A stretch of DNA of 64,000 bases from Leptospirillum ferrooxidans C2-3 (GCF_000284315.1 NC_017094.1:1457486-1521485), one strand, 5' to 3'; counted from the stretch's first letter, positions 26,400 to 35,337 are shown. Numbers and translations are program-made. The notes: generated by a model not told the origin, from the letters alone.

Positions 26400-27362
26400 C
26401 TAATGGCCAAAAGCCGGATGGTAGGAAGGGTCAACATGGACTGTGGGAACAACCGAAAGACCAGGAATGAGAAGGTGGTCCGGATCCGAGTCCGGCAAAA
26501 GGGCAATGCGCACAGGAACCCTCTGAACAACCTTTGTAAAGTTTCCGGTGGCATTTTCGGGGGGCAAAAGGGCCATGATCGCACCTGTCGCCTGCTGGAT
26601 ACTCTCGACTTTCCCCTTGAAGACCCGGTCAGGATAGGCATCCACATGAATCGTGACAGGATCACCGACCTTCATGTGCGTGATTCTGGTCTCCTTCATG
26701 TTCGCAATCACCCAGGTGTGAAACGGAATGATCGTTGCAAGGGACAGTCCGGGAGAGACATACATACCAAGACTTGCCGTCCGGTTGGTGAATCGCCCGG
26801 AAACATCAGAGACAATCTTGAGATAGTGCTTGTTCAGCAAGTCGGCTGCCAGGGCAGCCTGCATTTTCTTCACCATCGCCCGGTCAAGGGAAATTTGTTT
26901 TTTGGCCTTTGATAGCTCGTGATGGGCAATCCTCAGGGCAACGTCCAGATGCTCCAGATCCTCCTCCGTCGCATATCCTCCCCTGGAAAGGACCACTCCC
27001 CTGTCCCTGTCCGATTGTGCCTTTAAAAGATTCTGTTCGGCAATCCGCATCTGGCTGACATCAAGGGGGATCTTTCTGGTCACAGAAACAAGGTCCGCCC
27101 GTTCAACATCAAGGCGGGCAAGAACATCTTTGGGATCAAGCTCCAGGAGAAGGTCTCCCGGATGGACGATCTGATTGTCATGAACATAGATTTTGGTGAC
27201 AACACCAGGGATACGTGTTGTCACCATATGGGGACGGGCAGTCATAAAGGCATCCGTCGTGGAAACATTTCGTTCACGGTCCCTGACCCACCATAGTCCC
27301 ATCAGGACAAGTGCCAAAATGAAAGTACCGCCTGCCAGAAACTTCAAGTAATGCTTGTTCAA
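26400..27362 (-). CDS. emrA: HlyD/EmrA-family membrane fusion protein
   Basis: The 320-residue periplasmic adaptor has one N-terminal membrane anchor (FLAGGTFILALVLMGLWWV). The beta-barrel/lipoyl region STTDAFMTARPHMVTTRIPGVV is typical of EmrA. An alpha-helical hairpin covers about residues 85-175, and the second lipoyl/barrel region includes TRITHMKVGDPVTIHVDAYPD and LLPPENATGNFTKVVQRVPVRI. It would link EmrB to the outer-membrane channel encoded immediately upstream. The start is TTG with GGGAGGA upstream. Confidence 0.92.
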   Translation of the reverse strand: MNKHYLKFLAGGTFILALVLMGLWWVRDRERNVSTTDAFMTARPHMVTTRIPGVVTKIYVHDNQIVHPGDLLLELDPKDVLARLDVERADLVSVTRKIPLDVSQMRIAEQNLLKAQSDRDRGVVLSRGGYATEEDLEHLDVALRIAHHELSKAKKQISLDRAMVKKMQAALAADLLNKHYLKIVSDVSGRFTNRTASLGMYVSPGLSLATIIPFHTWVIANMKETRITHMKVGDPVTIHVDAYPDRVFKGKVESIQQATGAIMALLPPENATGNFTKVVQRVPVRIALLPDSDPDHLLIPGLSVVPTVHVDPSYHPAFGH

Positions 27363-27407
27363 TGAATCCTCCCGATCAATCCAAGGTCTTCTTCAGAAAT
27401 CCATCCG

Positions 27408-28811
27408 TCAAGGAATCGCTTCATGTCCGTCGGGGCTTAAAAGCCCCTCCGCATACTTATAGTCCACCCATCGCATGATCACGTCATAATGAGCCTGGAC
27501 ATAAATGGAAAGAGACCTTCTCAATTGCGTTTCGGCATCCACAACATCCACCGATCTGGCCGTGCCGACCCTGAATGCCCGTTCCATCAACTCATCATTT
27601 TCTTCGGCATACTGTTTGGCAAGCTTAGCTTCGGAGAGCCGTGACTTTGCCTCGCGAAGAAGAATAGCCGCAGAACGAAGCTGTGAGCGGACCTCCTGAC
27701 GGGTCTCTTCATACTGGTTTTTCGCAGCACTTTCACGGGCCCTGGCTCCGTGCACCTGGTCCATGACAAGTCCTCCCTGATAGATGGGGATGTTGAGCAT
27801 GCCCCCGATGGAAAAACTCGAGAATGCGTTGTTGGGAATAGCGGGACTCCCCAATGCCTGTGTCGGTATCTGCGCCAGGAAATAGGATCCGTTTCCCGTC
27901 AGCGTAGGATAGTTCTGGCTTTTCGCTCCAAGAAGGGTTTCATGACTTGAAAGGACCGCGTCATGGGAAGCCAGCAGATCGGGGCGGTTTTGGTAGGCCA
28001 GTTCCAGATCACCCTCTTTTGTATGGCCAAAGCTACTGTCACCGGGAAAATACGGCTGGACCTGAATATGGGCTCCTTTTGGAAGTCCTATGGCCTTTCG
28101 AAGCGTCACGAGCGCGACATCCCGATCCCCTTCCGCCTGAATTTTCGACATGATAGCATTTTCAAGGTTGACCCTGGCTTGTGTCACATCGATCTTGAGC
28201 CCCACACCGGCCGACAGTCGTGACTCCGCTTCTTCTAGATGTTTTTTGGCATCATCCTCACCAGCGATCGCAACCCTGAGTCCCTGCTCCTTGTCCAGGA
28301 CATTCAGGTAGGCAATATCCACTTCATGGATCAAATCCAGAGACAGCTTGCGAAGTTTTTCTTTCTCCTCATCCCTTGCCCGTCTCTCAAAGGAGACTTG
28401 ATGGCCTGTCCGCCCAAAATCATAAATCAGCTGATTGACCCCAACGGTAAAAAGCTGATAGTCCAGAAACTGGTAGCCCGGAAAAAGGAAATACCCCAGA
28501 AAGCTGTTTCCGTAGTTGTTCTGGTAACTTGCCTGCACTTGGGGAAGATAAGAAGATTTCGCACCGCGGACATCATAGGTTCTGGACTTGAGGAGATCCT
28601 TTTCGGACTTCAGGTTGGGTCGGAGCTTGAATGCCTCGTCGAGCGCCTCTTTTAAGGTCATGTTACCGGAATCCGCCAGGGCTCTTCCCACTGACAGCGG
28701 AGAAAATACAAGAATGGAAAAAGCAAAAATCCAAAAAAGCTTTTTCCCTGATTTCCCCAAAAGACCGGATTGTTGATCGACTTGCCTTTTTACTGAAACA
28801 ACAGGCCTCAT
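27408..28811 (-). CDS. TolC-like outer-membrane efflux protein
   Basis: This 467-residue member of the outer-membrane efflux protein family has a signal peptide (KKLFWIFAFSILVFSPLSV, cleavage after ALA). Two internally repeated helical/beta modules follow: MTLKEALDEAFKLRPNLKSEKDLL near residue 51, and DLELAYQNRPDLLASHDAVLSS near 270. It forms the trimeric exit duct for the Emr pumps. Its ATG overlaps the stop of the emrB upstream (ATGA), so one channel gene sits between two emrAB pairs. Confidence 0.9.
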   Translation of the reverse strand: MRPVVSVKRQVDQQSGLLGKSGKKLFWIFAFSILVFSPLSVGRALADSGNMTLKEALDEAFKLRPNLKSEKDLLKSRTYDVRGAKSSYLPQVQASYQNNYGNSFLGYFLFPGYQFLDYQLFTVGVNQLIYDFGRTGHQVSFERRARDEEKEKLRKLSLDLIHEVDIAYLNVLDKEQGLRVAIAGEDDAKKHLEEAESRLSAGVGLKIDVTQARVNLENAIMSKIQAEGDRDVALVTLRKAIGLPKGAHIQVQPYFPGDSSFGHTKEGDLELAYQNRPDLLASHDAVLSSHETLLGAKSQNYPTLTGNGSYFLAQIPTQALGSPAIPNNAFSSFSIGGMLNIPIYQGGLVMDQVHGARARESAAKNQYEETRQEVRSQLRSAAILLREAKSRLSEAKLAKQYAEENDELMERAFRVGTARSVDVVDAETQLRRSLSIYVQAHYDVIMRWVDYKYAEGLLSPDGHEAIP

Positions 28812-30409
28812 TCAGCAAAACCCCCCATTGTTGACTTGTCTGTTGGTTTTCCCGCCAGTGACTCGTGGGTAAACCTCTTCATCAGAAAAATGATCGGAAT
28901 CCCCAAAAGACCAAACAGACCGGCGTAAAGAAACGTATTGTTATAGGCAGAGATACTGGCCTGCATATGGATCATCTGGGAAAGAAGCCCGTTGGCAACT
29001 CCCGATCCGCTCTCATTGATCAAAAGCCCATGATGGGCTTCAAGGTGAATCTGGGCGAGCGTTTTCTGCATCGGGTAAGCGCTCAGGATATCATGGGAAC
29101 GATATTGGTCCACAAAAGAAGCTGTTCTATGATCAAGAATATTTCCCAATATGGCAACTCCAACCGCTCCACCCAGCTGGAGAGTGTTGCTTTGAAGCAT
29201 CGATGCCAGACCGATATGACGAGGCTCCACCAGATTCTGGGGAAGACTTGAGAGCAAGGCATTGATCAGACCCATCGAAAGACCAAAAAGCAGCTGTGGA
29301 AACAGCAGCTGATAAAACGAAGGGACATTCGTTAAAAACGTGAAAAACATCTGGGAGAGACCCAAAAGCGCAAATCCTGCAAAAAGAATTATGCGCTTAC
29401 CCCTGTCGGTACTCCGTGAGGAGAGAATACCCATGATTGGCATAAAGATTCCCGCCATCAACGAAGTCGGCAACAGGACCAGTCCGGCATCGATCGACGG
29501 GAAGCGATTGTAGCTCTGCACAAACAGGGGAAGAAGGAACATCCGCCCAAAAAGACTGATCGCCCTTGTCAGCGACAGCAGGATCACCAGAGAAAAGTCC
29601 CAGTTTCTGAAAATCGACAGGTCAAGGATCGGATGTTTGACCGAAAAGGCTGTATAAACATACACCCAGAATGAAATGCTCATGACTGTCCAGCATTCGT
29701 AGACAAATCTTGAATCCCACCCCCACCGTTCCCCCTCGGTAATCCCCATCTGCAGAAAGGCAAGAGTCATTCCAAGAGAGATAAAGCCCGCATAATCAAA
29801 AGGAAGGACCTTGGCGGGAGGATCATTTCTCAGAATCAGAAAGGTGACAAAAAACGACAGGATTCCCACCGGGATATTTACGAAAAAAATATCTCTCCAA
29901 TTAAAATTGTCGATCAGGTAGCCGCCCAGAATGGGGCCGATCGTCGGTGCCAGAACGATCACGATACCAAAGAAACCGAAGGCCTTCGACCTGTCCGCCG
30001 GGGTGAACGCCTCTGTAATGATCGTAAATCCAAGGGGCATCATGAGACCACCGCCGATCGCCTGAATGACCCGAAAAAAAATCATCGCGTTCAAATTGGG
30101 GGAAAGACCGCAGAAAAAGGAAGAGAGGGTAAAAAGAAAGGTCGAAAACAGATACAGCTTTTTTGCGCCGACCAGGGACCTTCCCCACGCCGAAGCAAGA
30201 GTGATTACGGCAAAACTCATGGCATAGGCCGAAATGACCCAGCGAACCTCGTCAATATCGGTATCAAGACTTCCCACCATATTCGGAAGGGCAACATTGA
30301 CAATGGTCGTATCCAGAACCGGAAGAAAAAGCCCCAGCATGACCGCTCCAAGAGCCCACCAGCGGTAATTGGGAGATTCGTCAAACAGTCCTTCCGCGAC
30401 ATTCACCAA
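28808..30409 (-). CDS. emrB: DHA2-family MFS drug/H+ antiporter (EmrB/QacA type)
   Basis: This is the first EmrB of the operon: 533 residues, about 14 membrane segments, with the motifs LDTTIVNVALPNM in helix 1 and WVISAYAMSF in helix 2. It is clearly a paralogue of the gene at 24798 rather than a copy. The start is probably the TTG at 30409, which overlaps the upstream emrA stop by 7 bp and has GGAAGGGA before it. Two EmrB paralogues sharing one TolC could form distinct pumps or have different substrates (inference). Confidence 0.92.
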   Translation of the reverse strand: MVNVAEGLFDESPNYRWWALGAVMLGLFLPVLDTTIVNVALPNMVGSLDTDIDEVRWVISAYAMSFAVITLASAWGRSLVGAKKLYLFSTFLFTLSSFFCGLSPNLNAMIFFRVIQAIGGGLMMPLGFTIITEAFTPADRSKAFGFFGIVIVLAPTIGPILGGYLIDNFNWRDIFFVNIPVGILSFFVTFLILRNDPPAKVLPFDYAGFISLGMTLAFLQMGITEGERWGWDSRFVYECWTVMSISFWVYVYTAFSVKHPILDLSIFRNWDFSLVILLSLTRAISLFGRMFLLPLFVQSYNRFPSIDAGLVLLPTSLMAGIFMPIMGILSSRSTDRGKRIILFAGFALLGLSQMFFTFLTNVPSFYQLLFPQLLFGLSMGLINALLSSLPQNLVEPRHIGLASMLQSNTLQLGGAVGVAILGNILDHRTASFVDQYRSHDILSAYPMQKTLAQIHLEAHHGLLINESGSGVANGLLSQMIHMQASISAYNNTFLYAGLFGLLGIPIIFLMKRFTHESLAGKPTDKSTMGGFAE

Positions 30410-31374
30410 GGGCTTCCCTTCCTGATATGGATCTTGATCTCGGCCGACATTCCCGGCAACAGCTTTAAAGATTTCGCATCATCCACCTGGATGCGGACAG
30501 GAATTCTCTGAACAACCTTCACAAAGGTTCCTGACGCATTTTCCGCGGGCAACAGGGAGATTGCGGCGGCGGAGGTGGGAAGGATCCTCTCCACATGGCC
30601 GTGGAAATGACGTGAGGGATAGGTATCAATGTCGATGTCGACCGGTTGTCCGACCCTGACATGTCCCATCCTGGTCTCCTTGACCTTTGCAAGAATCCAG
30701 AAAACATTGGGGTCCGACACCGATAAGATCGGCTGACCCGGAGAGACAACCTGCCCGATCTGTCCGATCCGTTCCACAATTTGCCCGTTGATCGGAGAAT
30801 GAACCGTATAGTTCAGCGGGTGGGATTCCGAGATAGACAATGCCATCCGATCGGTCATAACCAGTCTTTTCGTACGGTAAAGCTGAACATCAAGATCCTT
30901 CAGCCGGGTTTTCAGAGCCTCCAGGTCCTGTGCGGTAATGAATCCGTTCTTGTGGAGCTTCACACCCCTGGCATAATCATCTTTTGCCTGCTTCTCCCGA
31001 AGGGTGAGGGATTCTTCATCCTTGAGGCTCGATTCCAGATTCCGGTAATCCGATGCATTCATCCGGTTGATCCCCGAAAGGGCATGAAATCCGGTGATAT
31101 CGATTCTCGCAAGCTCCATCCCCTTTGAAACAGGATCTCCGATATTGTAGGGCAAGGACATGATCCGCCCCTGGGTGTTTGCCGAAATCAGGATAATGTT
31201 TCCATCCACCATGGCATCTTCCGCGGTGACATAGTAATCAAGGTATCTTGAATAGAGAAAAACGACTACAAGAGTCCCAATGATACCCAGGATGGGGATC
31301 AGTTTTTTGGGTGACAGAAGCGATCGCATGGGGGAAAGGGTCACATCGCTCCTTTTATCACTCCCTTCGCTCAT
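30403..31374 (-). CDS. emrA: HlyD/EmrA-family membrane fusion protein
   Basis: The 323-residue adaptor has a single anchor helix (LIPILGIIGTLVVVFLY). The first barrel segment reads YYVTAEDAMVDGNIILISANTQGRI, as in EmrA. A coiled-coil hairpin lies at about residues 90-175, and VKETRMGHVRVGQPVDIDIDTYP and LLPAENASGTFVKVVQRIPVRI are in the C-terminal half. It pairs with the emrB just downstream. Its ATG overlaps the stop of the cytochrome gene upstream (ATGA), so cytochrome and pump are translated as one unit. Confidence 0.92.
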   Translation of the reverse strand: MSEGSDKRSDVTLSPMRSLLSPKKLIPILGIIGTLVVVFLYSRYLDYYVTAEDAMVDGNIILISANTQGRIMSLPYNIGDPVSKGMELARIDITGFHALSGINRMNASDYRNLESSLKDEESLTLREKQAKDDYARGVKLHKNGFITAQDLEALKTRLKDLDVQLYRTKRLVMTDRMALSISESHPLNYTVHSPINGQIVERIGQIGQVVSPGQPILSVSDPNVFWILAKVKETRMGHVRVGQPVDIDIDTYPSRHFHGHVERILPTSAAAISLLPAENASGTFVKVVQRIPVRIQVDDAKSLKLLPGMSAEIKIHIRKGSPW

Positions 31375-31997
31375 GGGGCACCTCCCGTTAAGGAGGAACC
31401 GAACTTCTCACTCATGGCCGGCGGGAGAGGATGAGCGATCTGGCTCATGGCCGTCTTTTCATCAAATCCCTTGTAAGTGGGGGATGAAGGATTATGGCAG
31501 GTCAGGCAGGTTTTCTTATCAGGATGGATCACCAGACCCGCTTCCCTGGCTTTTTTGGGATCAATCATAACGCTGTAGTGGGTATAGTCTTCCCCCGGAC
31601 CATGGCAGGATTCACACTGAACGCCATCCTTCATCCGGAATGTCGAAACCGCTTCCGGCAAGGCAGCGTTTGGCGCCGTAACATGGCAGGACAGACATCT
31701 CTGGCTGGTTTTCGGATCTGAAACACCGAGACGCTTTCCTATATCCAGTGCCTCCCTTGAGGAAAGATCGAGAAAGGCGCGGGAATGGGGACTGGATTTC
31801 CAAGCCTGGAATTGCCGCCCTAAAAGGCCTGATGAATGGCAGGCCTCACAGGACTGGACTCCGACATATCGATGCAGGAACATGCTTTCCGTTGCACCCG
31901 CATGGCCTTCATGGATAATACCAAGAGCGCCGGAAACGACAATCAGAAAAATCAGGAACGAAAATCCCCACCTGAACCACTTTTTATTCCATTCCAT
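31371..31997 (-). CDS. Periplasmic tetraheme cytochrome c (cytochrome c554-like) inside an efflux operon
   Basis: The 208-residue protein has an N-terminal signal or anchor segment (FSFLIFLIVVSGALGII). Four CxxCH heme-binding motifs start at Cys50 (CEACH), Cys101 (CLSCH), Cys128 (CESCH) and Cys164 (CLTCH). Extra His residues such as HSRAF (71) could be distal ligands. The spacing (RYVGxxSCxxCHSS, CESCHGPGEDY, CHNPSSPTYK) resembles cytochrome c554-type multiheme domains. It overlaps tetR upstream by 14 bp and emrA downstream by 4 bp. No role in efflux is established; electron transfer to or redox sensing for the pump is inference. Confidence 0.9.
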   Translation of the reverse strand: MEWNKKWFRWGFSFLIFLIVVSGALGIIHEGHAGATESMFLHRYVGVQSCEACHSSGLLGRQFQAWKSSPHSRAFLDLSSREALDIGKRLGVSDPKTSQRCLSCHVTAPNAALPEAVSTFRMKDGVQCESCHGPGEDYTHYSVMIDPKKAREAGLVIHPDKKTCLTCHNPSSPTYKGFDEKTAMSQIAHPLPPAMSEKFGSSLTGGAP

Positions 31998-32661
31998 TCT
32001 GGCCCTCTAAAAGATTGGATCCTGCAATCGGTCCCAATCCCTTCATAAAATGATCAATCAATCTTGAGAGAAAAATCTTGTCGTCCACTGGCCAGATTTT
32101 TTTTCCTGAAAGGATTTCCTGGAAAAAGAAATTGGAAAAGAGTGCCCCCAGAAAGTACTGGGCAACATCCCTGATCTCTGACCATCCCGCAAGCACCGAA
32201 ACAATCCGGTTGAATCGGTTCAGACTGAGCTCATAGACCATCCTCGGATACAGGGGCTCACGATCTTTTTCAAGGAGACGATATTCCGAGACAACGATCC
32301 TGAAGACATCACGATGCAAGATGAGGGACGAAATGGTCGCCTCCCCCACCTGTTGGAGAAAAACCTCCAGATCTTTTCCGGAGATCTCATTGTTTTGAAG
32401 CTTCTCTTCCCACTCGGCATAGACCTTCTGGATCGGAGAAGACTCCTGAGAGAACTTCTCTTCGATGATGGCAAACAAAAGAGCTTCCTTATCAGGGAAG
32501 TAATGATACAAAAGCCCTTCTGCCACTCCTGCACGAGCCGCAATCTTCTTATTTGTCGTCCGGTGGAATCCTTCCTCCGCAAAGCAGGACAGTGCTGACT
32601 GAAGAATATTCCGGCATCTTGGGGATCGGCCTGTATCGGTAGAAAAAGAATTCTTTTCCAT
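31984..32661 (-). CDS. TetR-family transcriptional regulator of the efflux operon
   Basis: The 225-residue protein has a TetR helix-turn-helix at residues about 17-62 (ILQSALSCFAEEGFHRTTNKKIAARAGVAEG and LLYHYFPDKEALLFA, together the family consensus). A divergent C-terminal ligand-binding domain follows. It is the first gene of the operon and overlaps the cytochrome gene. Two palindromic sites lie just upstream, so it probably represses its own operon until an effector binds. The effector is likely a pump substrate (inference). Confidence 0.93.
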   Translation of the reverse strand: MEKNSFSTDTGRSPRCRNILQSALSCFAEEGFHRTTNKKIAARAGVAEGLLYHYFPDKEALLFAIIEEKFSQESSPIQKVYAEWEEKLQNNEISGKDLEVFLQQVGEATISSLILHRDVFRIVVSEYRLLEKDREPLYPRMVYELSLNRFNRIVSVLAGWSEIRDVAQYFLGALFSNFFFQEILSGKKIWPVDDKIFLSRLIDHFMKGLGPIAGSNLLEGQNGME

Positions 32662-32707
32662 ATTGTCGACCTATTGGTTGGCGTGGATCACACAATGGTT
32701 CCCAAAA

Positions 32708-32725
32708 ATTGATTGATCAATCAAT
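32708..32725. promoter_or_regulatory. Perfect 18-bp palindrome, candidate TetR operator 1
   Basis: ATTGATTGATCAATCAAT is a perfect palindrome 46 bp upstream of the tetR start codon, a typical size and position for autoregulation by a TetR repressor. Confidence 0.7.
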
Positions 32726-32756
32726 CAACATTTTTTGTATTGGATCACAGAGCGGA

Positions 32757-32773
32757 CTGATTGGTCAATCAAT
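32757..32773. promoter_or_regulatory. Imperfect palindrome, candidate TetR operator 2
   Basis: CTGATTGGTCAATCAAT matches operator 1 at all but two positions of a 17-base alignment and lies about 49 bp upstream of it. It overlaps a possible -35 TTGACC on the minus strand. Confidence 0.5.
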
Positions 32774-32808
32774 CTGTACAAACCTGAAACATCCGGATAA
32801 AAAATTCC

Positions 32809-32836
32809 AAAAAAAAAGGCCCCTGTAAAAGGGGCC
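32809..32836 (-). terminator. Intrinsic terminator after the LPP20-like lipoprotein
   Basis: On the minus strand GGCCCC (32836-32831) and GGGGCC (32823-32818) form a stem around a 7-nt loop followed by a run of nine T. Confidence 0.9.
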
Positions 32837-32862
32837 CCTTATTGACCGGATATTTTTAGCGA

Positions 32863-33519
32863 TTACCCGGCGTTCTGCTTGAGCCAGAGATTTTTCATGG
32901 TCTTGATGACCCGATGGGCCTTCGGAGCCTGTACCACTTTTTTGACACCGTTCAGGGTCTGGTAGACGGTCTGCTGATAGTCCGCCTTCGACATCGATTC
33001 CAGAACGTAGACATCGTTGAAATATTCGACCGGAGCACCCGGGCTGGTCTGGATCCAGTATCTTCTCCACCAGAAGCGGTCTGGTTGAGCTCCGGTGATG
33101 ATACCGGTTGCAACCTGCAGAGTGCCGTCTTCTATGGCCTGTTGGGTATCTGCATTGTAGGAACCGGCACTCTGTGTCGCATCAACGGTTCGGGCCTTGA
33201 TATAAAGGTTATGGACCGTATTTTTGATGGTCGTGGCAATTCCTTTCTGGGCATTGGCAACAGCGTCCGTCCGTCCGCCTTCCATGTCAAACTCGTGATC
33301 CGCCTCTCCGGTAAAGTACTTTCGGTCCGGATGGGATTTCTGGTAAGCCCTCATGTTGTCGATCCACTCAGGACGGGATCCTTTGGAATGAGCGACCTCA
33401 TGTTCAATCCCGTACGGATTTGGAGGTTGCTGTACAGAACTGCAAGCCGCCAAGGCAATAAAAGTTCCCACACTCAGAAACGAAGCACCCAATGACAGCA
33501 CTTTTTTGCAATTCAGCAT
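32863..33519 (-). CDS. LPP20-like lipoprotein
   Basis: A 218-residue lipoprotein with a type II signal ending in IALAAC (lipidated Cys26). The mature part has the pattern of LPP20/DUF-type bacterial lipoproteins: RPEWIDNMRAYQ, YFTGEADHE, then ANAQKGIATTIKN, and a C-terminal half with WWRRYWIQTS and YFNDVYVLESMSKADYQQTVY. Function is unknown; relatives are surface or outer-membrane lipoproteins. The ATG at 33519 has AAGGAGGG upstream. It is divergent from queF and ended by a strong terminator, so monocistronic. Confidence 0.82.
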   Translation of the reverse strand: MLNCKKVLSLGASFLSVGTFIALAACSSVQQPPNPYGIEHEVAHSKGSRPEWIDNMRAYQKSHPDRKYFTGEADHEFDMEGGRTDAVANAQKGIATTIKNTVHNLYIKARTVDATQSAGSYNADTQQAIEDGTLQVATGIITGAQPDRFWWRRYWIQTSPGAPVEYFNDVYVLESMSKADYQQTVYQTLNGVKKVVQAPKAHRVIKTMKNLWLKQNAG

Positions 33520-33665
33520 CAAAACCCTCCTTAAGAGACAAAAGAACCATTCCCAATGAAAATTGACCGTCCAGGATTGCAGACGCCAGATTTTTCCCCT
33601 ATCCTTGAGATTGGGAAACAAACACCAAATACCTGCATTCTATCACATTTCAGGAGTTTCACCAC

Positions 33666-34106
33666 ATGTCAAAAAAACACGTGCCTTCCCATATCCCCAT
33701 TCCAGCTTCCCCCTACGGAACACAAGCCATTCAGGAAGCGATCCTTGAGCCCTGGCCCAATCCGGCACCGGAGGAAATCTACGAAACGAACATTTCCTAC
33801 CCGGAGTTCACATGCCTGTGCCCAAGATCCGGATATCCGGACTTCGCGACAATCCTCATCCGCTATCGGCCTGCCCAAAAGATTGTCGAACTCAAAAGTC
33901 TCAAACTGTATCTGAACAGCTTCAGGGACAGGGCCATCTCTCATGAAGCGGTAACAGCCCTGATTTATCGCGATTTAATGAATCTGCTGGAGCCCAGCTT
34001 TCTGGAGGTCAAGGGAGACTTCAATGTCAGGGGGAACGTGAAGACCGTCATCAGCATCGACTCCGAGATGCGAAAAGCCACCGGAAAATCTTCCAAAAAG
34101 CGTTAG
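33666..34106 (+). CDS. queF: NADPH-dependent 7-cyano-7-deazaguanine reductase QueF
   Basis: QueF reduces preQ0 to preQ1 in queuosine biosynthesis. The 146-residue protein is the short (type I, unimodular) form. It has [15 protein letters not shown], in which Cys52 and Asp59 correspond to the catalytic Cys and Asp of the Bacillus enzyme. The QueF motif [13 protein letters not shown] starts at Glu75, and HEA contributes the substrate-binding pair. AGGAG lies before the ATG. It stands alone, divergent from the lipoprotein gene. I see no preQ1 riboswitch upstream. Confidence 0.96.
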   Translation: MSKKHVPSHIPIPASPYGTQAIQEAILEPWPNPAPEEIYETNISYPEFTCLCPRSGYPDFATILIRYRPAQKIVELKSLKLYLNSFRDRAISHEAVTALIYRDLMNLLEPSFLEVKGDFNVRGNVKTVISIDSEMRKATGKSSKKR

Positions 34107-34136
34107 GGAGAAAAGAAACAGAACGATTGCTAGGAA

Positions 34137-34925
34137 TTATTCCCTGAAAAACTTCTTGGAAAACGAGGGATTCCACTGACAGTGGGCATAGGTGATTCTC
34201 TCCATGAACCTCCCCCGGGAATTCATTGTCGAAATGGAAACAGGAAGTCCTGTCTTCCTGTCGAAACTGACCCACATCCTTCCGAAAATCGGGCGGGCGA
34301 TGCCAAAAACCGGGGCCACGTTGATGATGCGAACTTCATGGTCCATGGAAGTCCCCCTGTCGAGATAGACACAGCCACCCAGAAGACAGGCTGGAGCCAG
34401 CACCCTGGAGTAAAAACTTTCGTAATCCGCATGGTTGATCGTATGGCCAAAGCGGGATGTGATCAGGGAGGAGTCCGGATCCAGAGCCAATATCATCGGA
34501 AGAAAAGAAAAAGGCTTGACCCGAACCTGGTTCGTATCCTTTCGATAGATCAGCCAGGCACCCTTTCTCGGACGAAGCAGGTCGACCCTGATATCACCTG
34601 GTGCACGGACCGAAAGAATCATTTTTTCGTCCGCTTTCAGACGTCTCCCCACTTTTTCTTCATGATAGAAGGTTCGGACAAGACAACGGTATGAGGTAAG
34701 GGAAAGGGTAGTCTTGTGTTCGCCTTGGACGATGGCCCGACCGGCGGCTTCATCATATCGCCAGGGCCCAGGAGAGAGAACTGATCCCGGAGGAAGAAGT
34801 GGCCGGAGCGGATCAGGAAGCCCATCAGGGAACCCACTGGCCAGAGAGGATCCAGAGAGGAAGAAGACAACCCAAAAAACTCTTGCAGCAGTGTTTGAAA
34901 ACCGTTTTTTCAGAAACCCTTTCAT
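34137..34925 (-). CDS. DUF1571-like exported protein
   Basis: The 262-residue product has a signal peptide (AARVFWVVFFLSGSSLASG) and a mature domain resembling DUF1571. Segments include LTSYRCLVRTFYHEE, PGDIRVDLLRPRKGAWLIY, MILALDPDSSLITSRFGHTI, and VSFDRKTGLPVSI. Such proteins are periplasmic and may adopt a LolA/LolB-like fold that binds lipid; that is inference. Its ATG at 34925 overlaps the stop of the upstream membrane gene (TGATG). The open frame up to 35111 overlaps that gene and is not used. Confidence 0.7.
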   Translation of the reverse strand: MKGFLKKRFSNTAARVFWVVFFLSGSSLASGFPDGLPDPLRPLLPPGSVLSPGPWRYDEAAGRAIVQGEHKTTLSLTSYRCLVRTFYHEEKVGRRLKADEKMILSVRAPGDIRVDLLRPRKGAWLIYRKDTNQVRVKPFSFLPMILALDPDSSLITSRFGHTINHADYESFYSRVLAPACLLGGCVYLDRGTSMDHEVRIINVAPVFGIARPIFGRMWVSFDRKTGLPVSISTMNSRGRFMERITYAHCQWNPSFSKKFFRE

Positions 34926-35308
34926 CAAGATCCGATCGAAAACAGGGGACCAGGACGCAAAGAGACCTGGTAAAGGACCAGACCCAGACCCAGAAGCCCC
35001 AGCATTCCGTGACAAAAAGTAAACAGGCGGAGCATTGCCAGACCACGAAATCCCCGGACGAGAAGTGCCAGGCCGAAAAAAACAGAACCGACAAGACTCA
35101 GGATTCCCCAATCCATATACTTAAGGGGACCAAGAATAAAATGACGGGCAACAATCATCAGGAAGCCGATCATCGCAAGCGTTGGATGAATAAAACCCAA
35201 AGGCTTCGGAAACGATTTCTTCATAACTTCCGCAGTGACGAGGACAACACCAAAAAGAGAGCCGATCGTTAAAAAAATGGCTCCAACCAAAAGAAGTCCG
35301 TGATCCAT
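34925..35308 (-). CDS. Four-helix membrane protein, function unknown
   Basis: I do not recognise this 127-residue protein. It has about four hydrophobic segments (LLLVGAIFLTIGSLFGVVLV, PTLAMIGFLMIVARHFIL, WGILSLVGSVFFGLALLV, LFTFCHGMLGLLGLGLVLY) joined by short loops. A His in HPTLAMIGF and another in ARHFILGP could bind a cofactor or metal, but nothing proves it. GGGGGAA precedes the ATG. It follows the ANTAR regulator by 29 bp and is coupled to the DUF1571-like gene. Confidence 0.7.
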   Translation of the reverse strand: MDHGLLLVGAIFLTIGSLFGVVLVTAEVMKKSFPKPLGFIHPTLAMIGFLMIVARHFILGPLKYMDWGILSLVGSVFFGLALLVRGFRGLAMLRLFTFCHGMLGLLGLGLVLYQVSLRPGPLFSIGS

Positions 35309-35337
35309 CGTTTTCCCCCAAAGACCAGCTAGCCGGT

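Noticed and set aside
32040-32066. Third TetR operator-like TGATCAATCAATC inside tetR
   Set aside because: It is within coding sequence near the 3' end and not palindromic over a full site; chance similarity is enough.
33520-33665. preQ1 riboswitch upstream of queF
   Set aside because: The leader lacks a recognisable preQ1 aptamer pattern.
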